From positions 496,001 through 560,000 of the forward strand of contig NZ_VLPL01000003.1 of NCBI RefSeq assembly GCF_007558725.1: a DNA stretch of 64,000 bases, read 5' to 3'. Of this stretch, positions 9,744 to 18,473 are shown piece by piece; position 1 is the stretch's first letter; each line of letters starts with the position of its first letter. The stretch is from Fluviicola chungangensis. Lineage in GTDB: Bacteria > Bacteroidota > Bacteroidia > Flavobacteriales_D > Crocinitomicaceae. The position numbers were made by a program, and so were the translations under genes. The notes beneath the pieces were generated by a model, which was given only the letters and a program-made list of their open reading frames with translations, had not been told where the DNA came from and ran no database searches.

Positions 9744-10742
9744 ATGAAGAAAGTTACCTTTATCTTATTTTTTGCTGCAATCTATGATGTGAATGCGCAA
9801 TGTGAATCAACGGATTTTATTTCCATGACGCCAACCCTGGATTATCCGTATGTAAAAGAACACATCCTGACTAAAAGGACCATTCCTTACGAATATGTCC
9901 GAGAGGCAGATGTTGTCTGGAGTAAACGGGTTTGGCGGGAGATTGATTTGAGAGAGAAAATCAATCATCCGCTGTATTATCCGTTTGATCACCACACGCC
10001 TTCCGGGCAATATGTGAGGAATACCAATTGCTGGTCTTTATGGACAATTATGAGGCATCATATTATTCAGGGAGAATTAAAGATCTTTTCACCCTATAAC
10101 CCTTATCAATTTGATATCCTGGATGGTGATCAATTCAAATATCCCATTGCACCGGGACCGGGAGGGAATTACTGCAATGATTCCGTATTCCGGGATGAAG
10201 TGTTTTATTATTTGGGAAAAGTAGGCCCCGGATCAGATGTCATATTGTCAACCTGGGATGGAAGAGATTCGACCAGATGGGTGAACGGCGTGGAAGAATA
10301 TGTTTATGCGGATCCCGATACGATGTGGATTGATTCGGAGCATATTGTGAAGTACCTCTTGAAGGAAGATTGGTTTTTTGATAAGGAACGTTCCGTTATG
10401 GATGTCCGGATACTGGGAATTGCTCCGGTAGTTTTGAAAGAAGAAACGGCGCCCAACGGGCAAAAAATGATCTCAGGGCTGGAAACCAAGTTTTGGGTTT
10501 ATTTTCCGCATTTGAGATACCTGCTTTCGAATTATTATGTATACAACGAAAAGAATGACGCTCAATGGATGAGTTTCGATGATCTTTTTTGGAAACGCAG
10601 GTTTTCAAGTAACGTTTACAAGGAAAGTAACGTATTCGACCGGTCAATAGACAGTTATCGCACAGGTGTGGATGCCTTACAGGAATCTGTGGATATTATC
10701 GAAAGTATCCGGACCTTTGAACAGGACGTTTGGAACTTTTAA
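9744..10742 (+). CDS. Second GldN-family protein (GldN2)
   Basis: This 332-residue paralogue of GldN1 keeps a signal peptide (cleavage near NAQ), the core motifs (KRTIPYEYVREADVVW, PYNPYQFDILDGDQFKYP) and the tail FEQDVWNF. The N-terminus after the signal is shorter. The loop near residues 165-180 differs and is richer in Asp and Arg. Cysteine 20 follows the predicted cleavage site, but the box NAQC is not a good lipobox. It may be an alternative ring subunit, comparable to GldO beside GldN in Flavobacterium johnsoniae. Arginine codons are mainly CGG/AGG/AGA, unlike CGT-rich gldN1, suggesting lower expression or a long separate history. A terminator separates it from gldM2. Confidence 0.9.
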   Translation: MKKVTFILFFAAIYDVNAQCESTDFISMTPTLDYPYVKEHILTKRTIPYEYVREADVVWSKRVWREIDLREKINHPLYYPFDHHTPSGQYVRNTNCWSLWTIMRHHIIQGELKIFSPYNPYQFDILDGDQFKYPIAPGPGGNYCNDSVFRDEVFYYLGKVGPGSDVILSTWDGRDSTRWVNGVEEYVYADPDTMWIDSEHIVKYLLKEDWFFDKERSVMDVRILGIAPVVLKEETAPNGQKMISGLETKFWVYFPHLRYLLSNYYVYNEKNDAQWMSFDDLFWKRRFSSNVYKESNVFDRSIDSYRTGVDALQESVDIIESIRTFEQDVWNF

Positions 10743-10744
10743 AA

Positions 10745-10775
10745 AAATGCCGGTGAAAATCGGCATTTTTTTTTG
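10745..10775 (+). terminator. Rho-independent terminator after gldN2
   Basis: ATGCCG (10747-10752) pairs with CGGCAT (10761-10766), extended by the flanking A and T runs, and is followed by about eight T. It lies directly after the gldN2 stop, so gldN2 and gldM2 are probably separate transcripts. Confidence 0.8.
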
Positions 10776-10835
10776 ACTCAGCTGTTACTAATCGGATAAA
10801 CCACATTCGATTGGTATAACCTTAAAATTTAAGTC

Positions 10836-12575
10836 ATGGCTGGAGGAAAAGAAACCCCAAGACAAAAGATGATCGGGATGATGTACCTGGTACTCACCGC
10901 ACTTTTGGCATTGAATGTATCGAAAACGATTCTCGACGCATTTGTTGCGATTGAAGAAAATACCCAGAAATCAAATGGAATGCAAGTTGACCGGGGGTCA
11001 GAGCTAATCTCTGATGTATCGGATGAAATTAATTCGACAAACGGAAAAGAGAACGCCGAAAAGCTCCGAAAGCTCAAAAAAGTGATGAATCAAATGCAGC
11101 AGGTGGATAAGCTTTCTGCGAATTTAATCCGGGAAATTGATCAGGTAAAGATGCAATTGCTGCAAGAATCGGGTGAAGACGTGGCTACAGTGAAGCCACT
11201 GGATAACCAGGCCATTATCTGGGAGAAAGGAACCGGCTGCAAACCGACACGCATGAACCTGATGGCAGTTCAGGCAAAAGATCAGTACGACATTCCCATG
11301 TATATTTTAATTGGAGATGATATTAAGAATCCGACAGGAAAAGGGAAGAAGATCTGGAACGACTACAACGGGTTCCGTTCGAAATTAATCCGGGCAGTCG
11401 GAACCTACAGCGAAGGAAAACATACTTATTCCATTCAACCGAAAAGCATCAATACGTTTAAAAATAATCAGGATCTGAAGGACCAGGTTGACCGGATGCT
11501 CCGGGATTCGAAAGCAAATCTGAAAGACGATGAAGAAGTCCTTTCGTCTATATATATGAACCTGACAAAACCCGAACGGGTTTCTCAAAACGATATTTCG
11601 GGAGTACATTGGATCGGGCAAACCTTTGATCATGCACCTCTTGTTGCTGCCTTGGCTTCGTTGTCTTCTATGCAGCAGGATGTACTTTCTGCCCGCTCCA
11701 TGGCTTTGGCACATTTGAAGTCGAAAGTGTCTGTCGGAGAATATTCGTTTAATAAGATTGTTGGGCTGGTTTACGGACCTGAAATAGCAAATGCCGGGGA
11801 TGAAGTGGAGCTGAACGTAATGATGGCAGCCTTTGATTCCGATAATCAACCGACAGTTACCTATAATGGAAGTTCTTTCCGTGGTACGGATGGAAAAGGA
11901 TTGATCAGAACAAAAGTGGGATCGGGAACAGAGGTGACACTAAACGGAACTGTGTCGATTAAAAATAAATCCGGGCAAATGAAAACAGAAAATTGGTCAC
12001 ACACCATTAAGATCATGAAGCCACAAGGAACGATTTCCCTGCCGAAGATGAATGTACTTTACAAAGGTTACGATAACCTGATTGAAGGAGTTGCCTCCGG
12101 CTATGATCAGACGATCCTAAGCAGCAATACAGGAATCAGTTTAGGAAAATCGGGTGATCAATTCATAGCAAGAGTCAATACCAGCAGCAAAACAGCATCC
12201 ATTGAGATTTACGGAATGAATTCTATTTCAAAGAAAAAGGTGAAGTTGGGAACCTTTTCATTTCGTATCATGACACTCCCAAATCCTGAATTCTTTTTTG
12301 GAGCAGTAGAAGAAGGAGGAAGGATTTCACCTGCAGAAAAGAATTTGTTCTCACGATATAAAGACAGTCCGCTGGACGCAAAATTTACAATTTTAAATTG
12401 GGAATTGAGTTTGAACACAGCGCCGAGACCTGAAAAAGGAAAAGGAAGCCGGATTTCTGAGGAGGCAACTAAACTATTACGTCAGGGAAAACCGGGAACG
12501 ATCGTAAATGTTAAAATGGATTATGTAGGTCCGGACAAGGTCGTACGTAAAAAAATTGCATCTTTTGTGCTTTAG
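10836..12575 (+). CDS. Second GldM-family protein (GldM2)
   Basis: This 579-residue GldM paralogue has almost the same first 30 residues as GldM1, including the membrane helix and LLALNVSK. The helical D1 domain and the beta domains follow, with conserved blocks such as ARSMALAHLKSKVSVGEYSFNK. At DNA level the conserved blocks differ at many synonymous sites, so the duplication is old and the protein has been under purifying selection. There is no second gldK or gldL nearby, so GldM2 would have to use the single GldL ring or a remote one. It could form alternative or mixed stalk dimers. The leader of 93 nt follows the gldN2 terminator. Confidence 0.92.
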   Translation: MAGGKETPRQKMIGMMYLVLTALLALNVSKTILDAFVAIEENTQKSNGMQVDRGSELISDVSDEINSTNGKENAEKLRKLKKVMNQMQQVDKLSANLIREIDQVKMQLLQESGEDVATVKPLDNQAIIWEKGTGCKPTRMNLMAVQAKDQYDIPMYILIGDDIKNPTGKGKKIWNDYNGFRSKLIRAVGTYSEGKHTYSIQPKSINTFKNNQDLKDQVDRMLRDSKANLKDDEEVLSSIYMNLTKPERVSQNDISGVHWIGQTFDHAPLVAALASLSSMQQDVLSARSMALAHLKSKVSVGEYSFNKIVGLVYGPEIANAGDEVELNVMMAAFDSDNQPTVTYNGSSFRGTDGKGLIRTKVGSGTEVTLNGTVSIKNKSGQMKTENWSHTIKIMKPQGTISLPKMNVLYKGYDNLIEGVASGYDQTILSSNTGISLGKSGDQFIARVNTSSKTASIEIYGMNSISKKKVKLGTFSFRIMTLPNPEFFFGAVEEGGRISPAEKNLFSRYKDSPLDAKFTILNWELSLNTAPRPEKGKGSRISEEATKLLRQGKPGTIVNVKMDYVGPDKVVRKKIASFVL

Positions 12576-12621
12576 GTTCAAAAAAAATGGAGGGGTGGAA
12601 ATTTTCCGCCTCTACATTTTA

Positions 12622-12629
12622 TACCTTTG
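12622..12629 (+). promoter_or_regulatory. -7 box immediately before the ABC-F start codon
   Basis: TACCTTTG at 12622-12629 is a perfect TAnnTTTG box and ends 3 nt before the ATG at 12633. If it is the promoter, the transcript starts at or next to the start codon and is leaderless. A weak GAGG/CCTC hairpin at about 12590-12610 just upstream may end gldM2. Confidence 0.5.
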
Positions 12630-12632
12630 TAC

Positions 12633-14567
12633 ATGCTTGTTTTGGAAAAATTGGGAGTGCATTTCCCGCAAGGTTATTTATTTGAGGAATGTTCTGCTCA
12701 AGTGAATCAAGGAGATCGAATTGGTCTGGTTGGTAAAAATGGTGCAGGAAAATCAACGCTGTTGCGATTGATCGCTCAAACAGAAAAACCAACAGACGGC
12801 CAGATCCATCGTCAGAAGGGATTGGAAGTGGGTTTCCTGACCCAGGATATTGTCATCGATACCACCCAATGTGTATTTGATTACCTGTTTTTTTCGAACG
12901 ATCAGTTGAACCATTTGCGTAAGCACATTGATGAAATTAACAAACAGCTGACAACCCGTCAAGATTATGAATCCGAATCCTACCTGGAGTTGTTGAATGA
13001 TCTGAATGCTACCAATGACCTGTTCAATATTCACGACGGATTCCAATGGGAAGAAAAGATTGCATCTGTTTTGGACGGATTGGGTTTTCAGAAAGAAGAT
13101 TTTGAGAAACCCCTAAATTCGTTCTCCGGCGGATGGAAAATGAGGGCCGAATTGGCTAAGATCCTGGTGAATCGCCCGAATTTGTTGTTGCTGGATGAGC
13201 CGACAAACCACCTGGATATTGTTTCCATTCAATGGTTGGAGAATTACCTGACAAAATTTGACGGTGCTGTTATTGTCATTTCCCACGACAGATTGTTCCT
13301 GGATAATGTAACGAACCGGACCTGGGAAATTTCTTTCGGAAAAATCCTGGATTTCCCTTATGCGTATTCCAAATACAAAGAATTGAGGGCTGAAGAGCTG
13401 GAACGGCTGGCGGATGCAAAGAAGCAGCAGGATAAGGAAATCAAACAAACGCAGGAATTGATCGATAAGTTCCGGGCGAAAAAAAATAAAGCGGCATTTG
13501 CACAATCACTGATCAAAAAATTGGACCGTACGGAACGCATCGAATTGGAAAGTGATGTCGTAGCAAAAATGAATATTTTCTTTCCGCTGAATGTTCAACC
13601 CGGAAAATGGGTACTCGAAATGGACCATTTGGGGAAAAGCTACGGATCCAGGACCTTGTTTAAAGAGATCTCCATTACTGTGGGAAGAGGTGAGAAAATC
13701 GCGTTGCTCGGACCCAATGGAGTGGGGAAATCCACCTTATTCAAATGTTTAACGAAAGAAATCGACTTTGAAGGAAAAGTGGAATATGGTCACAATGTGA
13801 AGATTACTTATTTTGCTCAGGATCAAGCCGAACGATTGAACAAGAATCTAAGCGTTTACGAAACAGTCGACCTGGTTGCCTCCGGTGATGTCCGGAAAGA
13901 TCTGCGGTCCATTTTGGGAGCATTTTTATTTTCAGGGGAAGACATCGATAAAAAAGTTGGTGTATTGTCGGGAGGAGAACGTACCCGGCTGGCTTTATGC
14001 CAATTGCTCCTAAGCCCTTCGAACGTTTTGATCCTGGATGAGCCGACAAACCACCTGGACATCCAAAGCAAGCAGGTATTGAAAAAGGCACTGCTGCAAT
14101 ACGAAGGAACCTTCTTAATCGTTTCTCACGACCGGGAATTCCTGGATGGGTTGACAAACCGGATTTGGGATATTGAGAATCAAACCCTGAAAATCCATCA
14201 CTTCGGCGTGTATGAATACCTGCAGCGCAAATTGTCTATGGAACCGGCTTCGGCCAAAACGGAAAACAAACCGACGCAGAAAGTGGTAGAAGAACCTGAG
14301 GTAAAGGTTCAGTCGAATGAGGAACGAAAAGAATTGAAGCGCAAGAAGAATCAGCTTCAGAATAAAATAAAACAGCATGAAGAACGTGTCCAGGAACTGG
14401 AAAAGGAAGTAAAAGTACTGGAAGATCAACTGGCTACCATGGATTTTTCTGACTCAACGAAAACAACCCCGGTTTTGAAAGCATTTGAAGAAGTGAAATC
14501 CAAATTGGATTATTATTCGGATTTGTGGATGGAAGCAACGGAAGAATTGGAAAGTATACAAGATTAA
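12633..14567 (+). CDS. ABC-F family ATPase (Uup-type)
   Basis: ABC-F proteins are soluble twin ATPases that act on ribosomes. The 644-residue product has two nucleotide-binding domains. Walker A motifs are GKNGAGKST (34-42) and GPNGVGKST (360-368), signatures are SGGWK and LSGGER, and LLLLDEPTNHLD / LILDEPTNHLD are the Walker B regions. The inter-domain linker (about 240-310) is charged and helical. A C-terminal coiled coil (about 565-644, rich in K and E) resembles that of Uup. The ATG at 12633 was chosen over the TTG at 12627 because it begins the usual first strand. The gene is monocistronic and probably has a very short or absent leader. Confidence 0.9.
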   Translation: MLVLEKLGVHFPQGYLFEECSAQVNQGDRIGLVGKNGAGKSTLLRLIAQTEKPTDGQIHRQKGLEVGFLTQDIVIDTTQCVFDYLFFSNDQLNHLRKHIDEINKQLTTRQDYESESYLELLNDLNATNDLFNIHDGFQWEEKIASVLDGLGFQKEDFEKPLNSFSGGWKMRAELAKILVNRPNLLLLDEPTNHLDIVSIQWLENYLTKFDGAVIVISHDRLFLDNVTNRTWEISFGKILDFPYAYSKYKELRAEELERLADAKKQQDKEIKQTQELIDKFRAKKNKAAFAQSLIKKLDRTERIELESDVVAKMNIFFPLNVQPGKWVLEMDHLGKSYGSRTLFKEISITVGRGEKIALLGPNGVGKSTLFKCLTKEIDFEGKVEYGHNVKITYFAQDQAERLNKNLSVYETVDLVASGDVRKDLRSILGAFLFSGEDIDKKVGVLSGGERTRLALCQLLLSPSNVLILDEPTNHLDIQSKQVLKKALLQYEGTFLIVSHDREFLDGLTNRIWDIENQTLKIHHFGVYEYLQRKLSMEPASAKTENKPTQKVVEEPEVKVQSNEERKELKRKKNQLQNKIKQHEERVQELEKEVKVLEDQLATMDFSDSTKTTPVLKAFEEVKSKLDYYSDLWMEATEELESIQD

Positions 14568-14572
14568 GACAG

Positions 14573-14667
14573 CAGGACTTTAGGACATCGGGATATTAGG
14601 ATTACATGACATTATAACTAAGTCAATTCGTGTCCTGAAATCCTGAAATCTGAGAGTCTTAAAATCC
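14573..14667. repeat. Imperfect inverted intergenic repeat (AGGAnnTnAGGAC type)
   Basis: The spacer between the ABC-F gene and the DUF2797 gene contains AGGACTTTAGGACATCGGGA and, facing it, TCCTGAAATCCTGAAATCTG. These are inverted copies of a short AGGA-rich unit. Such low-complexity units are common between genes in Bacteroidetes. No ORF or promoter is evident in it. Confidence 0.5.
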
Positions 14668-14674
14668 AAAAAAG

Positions 14675-15472
14675 ATGAAAGGATTATTAGATAAAATGCG
14701 GGTTTCTTTCGAGGAGCCCATTCAATACCAGCTGGTTCTAAATAACGAACCGCAAATAGGGATGAATGCCCTGATCGGAAGAGAAATTGAATTAAACTGG
14801 ACAGGAAAAATCATTTGTTCGAATTGTGGAAAACAAACAAAGAATTCCTTCGGACAGGGATTTTGTTTCAATTGTTTTCAGTCTGCACCGCAAGCTGCTC
14901 CGTGTATCATCAACCCGGAGCTTTGTAAAGCTCATCTGGGTGAAGGGAGAGATATCGAGTGGGAACATAAACACCACAATCAGCCACATGTGGTATATTT
15001 GGCCGCTTCCGACACCATCAAAGTCGGAGTGACTCGTGCCGAACAAACATTAACACGCTGGATCGACCAGGGAGCATCCCATGCAATTATCCTGGCCGAA
15101 ACAACCAATCGATATGAGGCCGGAATAATTGAAGTTGCGTTGAAATCCTACATGACAGACAAAACGAACTGGCAGCGCATGCTCAAAAACGAGATCAACC
15201 ACGAATTGGATTTGCTGGATGAAAAGGGAAGAGTGGAAGATTTATTGCCATTCGACATGCGTGATTTTGTAAGTATGAATGACACGATTATTTCGCTGAA
15301 TTATCCGGTTGAAAAATATCCGCTGAAAGTGAAAAGTGTAAGCTTTGACAAGTCACCTGTGATTCGGGGAAAATTAGCCGGGATTAAAGGCCAGTACTTG
15401 ATTTTTGATGATGAACGGGTTCTGAATATCCGAAAACATACAAGCTATGAAATCGAATTTACACACGATTAA
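14675..15472 (+). CDS. DUF2797 zinc-binding protein of unknown function
   Basis: The 265-residue product matches DUF2797, a family of unknown function. An N-terminal cysteine cluster (C48-x2-C51, C64-x2-C67, then C77 and C84) probably binds zinc. It is followed by a segment VVYLAASDTIKVGVTR that resembles the start of a GIY-YIG-like fold, then R/E-rich helices. I see no signal peptide or membrane segment, so it is cytoplasmic. It stands alone between an ABC-F gene and clpP, so context does not reveal its role. Nuclease or nucleic-acid binding is possible but unproven. Confidence 0.8.
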   Translation: MKGLLDKMRVSFEEPIQYQLVLNNEPQIGMNALIGREIELNWTGKIICSNCGKQTKNSFGQGFCFNCFQSAPQAAPCIINPELCKAHLGEGRDIEWEHKHHNQPHVVYLAASDTIKVGVTRAEQTLTRWIDQGASHAIILAETTNRYEAGIIEVALKSYMTDKTNWQRMLKNEINHELDLLDEKGRVEDLLPFDMRDFVSMNDTIISLNYPVEKYPLKVKSVSFDKSPVIRGKLAGIKGQYLIFDDERVLNIRKHTSYEIEFTHD

Positions 15473-15578
15473 GTTTTGAACTTTTTGATGTTGTAATTAT
15501 TCTAGTTAATTTCTGCCAAAAAAAGAATCAATTGTTCGGATTCGTATTAATTTTAATATTCTTAAAAAATCTATCAAC

Positions 15579-16247
15579 ATGTTCGACAAAAACGAATTTA
15601 ATAAGTACGCCACAAAGCATGTCGGAATTTCAAGCATGCACTTAGAAAGCTACATCGAATCTTCTTTAACACCGTATATTATCGAAGAACGTCATTTGAA
15701 TATGACACAAATGGACGTGTTCTCACGTTTAATGATGGATCGGATCATTTTCCTGGGAACCGGAATTAACGATCAGGTCGCGAATATCATCAATGCGCAG
15801 TTATTATTCCTGGAATCTGTGGATGCAAAAAAAGATATTCAGATTTACTTAAACTCACCGGGAGGATCCGTATACGCTGGTTTGGGAATTTATGATACCA
15901 TGCAGTATATCAAACCGGATGTTGCAACGATCTGTACTGGAATGGCCGCCTCAATGGGAGCGGTTCTGATGTGTGCTGGGGCTGAAGGAAAACGTTCTGC
16001 GCTGAAACACGCACGTGTAATGATTCACCAGCCACTTGGAGGTGCTCAGGGACAGGCTTCTGACATCGAGATCACAGCACGAGAAATCCAGAAATTGAAA
16101 AAAGAATTGTACGATATTATCGCTACCCATTCGAAACAATCGTATGAAAAAGTTTGGGCTGATTCAGACCGTGATTACTGGATGACAGCTGAAGAAGCAA
16201 AAGAATACGGAATGGTGGACGAGATCTTGCTTCGCAACCCAAAATAG
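15579..16247 (+). CDS. clpP: ATP-dependent Clp protease proteolytic subunit ClpP
   Basis: ClpP forms the double-ring serine protease that degrades unfolded and tagged proteins handed over by ClpX. The 222-residue protein has the catalytic triad S125 (GMAASMGA), H150 (MIHQPLGG) and, by alignment, D199 (RDYWM). The LNSPGGSVYAG oxyanion region is present. The N-terminal extension of about 30 residues is typical for Bacteroidetes. It sits upstream of clpX, but a terminator at 16272-16304 separates the two. Confidence 0.96.
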   Translation: MFDKNEFNKYATKHVGISSMHLESYIESSLTPYIIEERHLNMTQMDVFSRLMMDRIIFLGTGINDQVANIINAQLLFLESVDAKKDIQIYLNSPGGSVYAGLGIYDTMQYIKPDVATICTGMAASMGAVLMCAGAEGKRSALKHARVMIHQPLGGAQGQASDIEITAREIQKLKKELYDIIATHSKQSYEKVWADSDRDYWMTAEEAKEYGMVDEILLRNPK

Positions 16248-16271
16248 TCTAACTTTGCATCATATTATCCT

Positions 16272-16304
16272 AAGTCATCCCAGCTCAGCCGGGATGACTT
16301 TTTT
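16272..16304 (+). terminator. Rho-independent terminator between clpP and clpX
   Basis: AAGTCATCCC (16272-16281) pairs perfectly with GGGATGACTT (16291-16300) over a 9-nt loop and runs into six T. clpP and clpX are therefore mostly transcribed separately despite being adjacent. Confidence 0.88.
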
Positions 16305-16322
16305 GTCGATTAAAATTAGAAT

Positions 16323-17543
16323 ATGTCAAAAAAGGAAACTTCCTGCTCGTTTTGTGGGAGACCACGAAGTCAAGTAGGTTTATTGATAGCGGGTTTGTCA
16401 GGACACATCTGTGACCATTGTATTGCGCAGGCAAGAATGATAGTTGATGAAGATCAGACAACCAAAACTTCTACTCAAGGAGCTCCGGTAAATGTATTAA
16501 AACCGCAGGATATCAAGGAACGATTGGATGAGTACGTAATCGGACAGGACGATGCCAAGAAAACGCTTTCGGTTGCGGTTTACAATCATTACAAACGCTT
16601 ACATCAAACCAAGATCGAAGAAGTAGAGATTGAGAAATCGAATGTGATCTTAGTCGGACGCACCGGAACAGGAAAAACCCTGCTTGCAAAGACCATTGCA
16701 AAAATGTTGAACGTACCGTTTTGTATTGCGGATGCAACAGTTTTAACGGAAGCAGGTTACGTGGGAGAAGATGTGGAAAGCATTCTTTCCCGTTTATTGC
16801 AGGCTGCGGATTACAATGTTCAGGCGGCGCAACACGGGATCGTATTCATTGATGAGATTGATAAAATTGCACGTAAGAGCGATAATCCATCTATTACGCG
16901 TGACGTATCCGGAGAGGGAGTTCAACAGGCCTTGTTGAAACTATTGGAAGGCTCTACGGTAAATGTTCCGCCGCAGGGAGGAAGAAAACACCCGGAACAA
17001 AAAATGATCGCGATCGATACGAAGAACATTTTGTTTATTTGTGGGGGAGCTTTTGACGGAATTGAACGAATCATTGCGAGCCGCGTGAACAGACAAACGA
17101 TCGGGTTTGGTTCTCATGTAACGGAAAAAGTGGATGAGGATAATTTCCTAAAGTACATCACACCGACAGACGTGAAATCATACGGATTGATTCCCGAATT
17201 GATCGGGCGTTTCCCGGTATTGACTTACCTGGAACCGTTGGATGCCAAAAGTTTGAAACGGATTATCACAGAGCCTAAAAACGCAATTATTAAGCAATAT
17301 ATACGATTGTTCGAGATCGATGGAATCCGTTTGACATTTGATGCAAACGTATTGGATTTTATCGTGGAGAAAGCCATTGAGTTTAAATTGGGAGCACGTG
17401 GATTGAGATCCATTTGTGAAGCAATCTTGACGGATGCGATGTACGAATTACCTTCCAAAAATGAAAAGGAATTCCGTGTCGACCTGGAATATGCGAAAGC
17501 ACAGTTCTCAAAAAGCAAGGTGGCACGATTGAAAGTCGCATAA
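16323..17543 (+). CDS. clpX: ClpX unfoldase
   Basis: ClpX is the AAA+ hexamer that unfolds substrates and feeds ClpP. The 406-residue product has the N-terminal zinc domain (C8, C11, C30, C33), Walker A GRTGTGKT (112-119), pore loop GYVG (145-148) and Walker B IVFIDEID (173-180). The ClpP-docking IGF loop is at 260-262, followed by the sensor-2 C-terminal domain. The IGF loop shows that it can still dock ClpP. The ATG is only about 19 nt after the clpP terminator, so its promoter may overlap the end of that hairpin. Confidence 0.96.
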   Translation: MSKKETSCSFCGRPRSQVGLLIAGLSGHICDHCIAQARMIVDEDQTTKTSTQGAPVNVLKPQDIKERLDEYVIGQDDAKKTLSVAVYNHYKRLHQTKIEEVEIEKSNVILVGRTGTGKTLLAKTIAKMLNVPFCIADATVLTEAGYVGEDVESILSRLLQAADYNVQAAQHGIVFIDEIDKIARKSDNPSITRDVSGEGVQQALLKLLEGSTVNVPPQGGRKHPEQKMIAIDTKNILFICGGAFDGIERIIASRVNRQTIGFGSHVTEKVDEDNFLKYITPTDVKSYGLIPELIGRFPVLTYLEPLDAKSLKRIITEPKNAIIKQYIRLFEIDGIRLTFDANVLDFIVEKAIEFKLGARGLRSICEAILTDAMYELPSKNEKEFRVDLEYAKAQFSKSKVARLKVA

Positions 17544-17544
17544 G

Positions 17545-17690
17545 CGAATTGAAAATTGAGAATGTAAAAATTGAAAAGTTATTTGATCCTCTTTGTGAAA
17601 ACAGAGAGGATTTTTCTTTTTTAGAAATCTGATTTTGTAGTATCGGAGAATTAAAAATCTTTTCAATTCTCCATTTTACATTTTCAATTG
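17545..17690. repeat. Head-to-head ATTGAAAA repeats between clpX and trmB
   Basis: Just after the clpX stop lies GAATTGAAAATTGAGAATG...ATTGAAAAG (17547-17579). Facing it (17657-17690) is CTTTTCAATTCTCCATTTTA followed by CATTTTCAATT, its imperfect reverse complement. The second arm includes the trmB stop codon. The same arrangement occurs at 21308-21395 and a similar one at 1-60, so this is a dispersed family that sits at gene ends. Confidence 0.55.
17586..17618 (+). terminator. Rho-independent terminator after clpX
   Basis: ATCCTCT (17586-17592) pairs with AGAGGAT (17605-17611) and is followed by a T-rich run. It lies between the two repeat arms. Confidence 0.75.
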
Positions 17691-18364
17691 ATCTTGAACG
17701 AACAATACTTAATCACCGAACCTTTTGCTGTAAACAGTTGTTCGTAATGCGTTTTGATATGTAAAATTTCGCGGATCGTCGGATCCAGATCTTCCGGGAT
17801 GGATTGGTATAAATCCCAGGTCGATTCAATCAGTTCATATCCGTGCTCCCGGATTTGTTCTTCTGTTGATTCGAACAACAGATCCGAATCCGTTTTCAAA
17901 TGAACCAGGCCTCCCGGTTTCAAAATGCGTCTGTAACGCGCAATAAATTGTTCGGAAGTCAATCTTTTTCGTGGTTTGATCGGTTGCGGGTCTGAAAAGG
18001 TCAGCCAAATTTCATCGACTTCATTCGGTTCAAAATACGATTCGATAAAATCAATTTTGGTTCGCAGGAAAGCAACATTCGTAAGTTTTTCATCCAATGC
18101 TTCTTTTGCTCCCACGAACATCCGGGAACCTTTGATGTCAACCCCGATAAAGTTCTTATTGGGATAGTGCTTTGCCAATCCAACGGAATATTCTCCTTTT
18201 CCGCATCCCAGTTCCAGGACAATCGGATGCGTGTTCTTAAAGTAGTCTTGATGCCATTTTCCCTTCAATGGAAATGCTTCCTGCGGATTCGGTTCAAGTG
18301 TTGGTTCGAACACATTATCCCAATTTTTCATTTCCGCAAAGCGTCTCAGTTTATTCTTTCCCAT
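17684..18364 (-). CDS. trmB: tRNA (guanine-N7)-methyltransferase TrmB
   Basis: TrmB methylates G46 of tRNA using S-adenosylmethionine. The product (226 residues from the ATG at 18364) begins MGKNKLRRFAEM. It has the SAM-binding motif VLELGCGKGEYS and the family motif WLTFSDPQP, with PRKRLT after it. An upstream in-frame start at 18418 is not needed because the family start is at 18364, and a -7 box lies inside that extension. The gene converges with clpX and is divergent from kup. Confidence 0.93.
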   Translation of the reverse strand: MGKNKLRRFAEMKNWDNVFEPTLEPNPQEAFPLKGKWHQDYFKNTHPIVLELGCGKGEYSVGLAKHYPNKNFIGVDIKGSRMFVGAKEALDEKLTNVAFLRTKIDFIESYFEPNEVDEIWLTFSDPQPIKPRKRLTSEQFIARYRRILKPGGLVHLKTDSDLLFESTEEQIREHGYELIESTWDLYQSIPEDLDPTIREILHIKTHYEQLFTAKGSVIKYCSFKIN

Positions 18365-18373
18365 AAATCGGTG

Positions 18374-18381
18374 CAAAAGTA
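18374..18381 (-). promoter_or_regulatory. -7 box of trmB
   Basis: On the minus strand TACTTTTG (18381-18374) ends 9 nt before the ATG at 18364, predicting a leader of only a few nucleotides. It supports the 18364 start. Confidence 0.55.
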
Positions 18382-18445
18382 CACAATCCCTGAAAGTTTT
18401 TTGAGGATTTTTCACCAAATCCTAGTATGTAACTTTCCCAATATG

Positions 18446-18453
18446 TACCTTTA
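18446..18453 (+). promoter_or_regulatory. Putative -7 box of kup
   Basis: TACCTTTA (18446-18453) differs from TAnnTTTG at one base and lies 20 nt before the kup ATG. Confidence 0.35.
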
Positions 18454-18473
18454 CGGTTTAATTTTTACGCCTT

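Noticed and set aside
9744-9803. GldN2 as a lipoprotein because of the cysteine after the signal peptide
   Set aside because: The box is NAQC rather than a proper lipobox, and GldN proteins are soluble periplasmic proteins.
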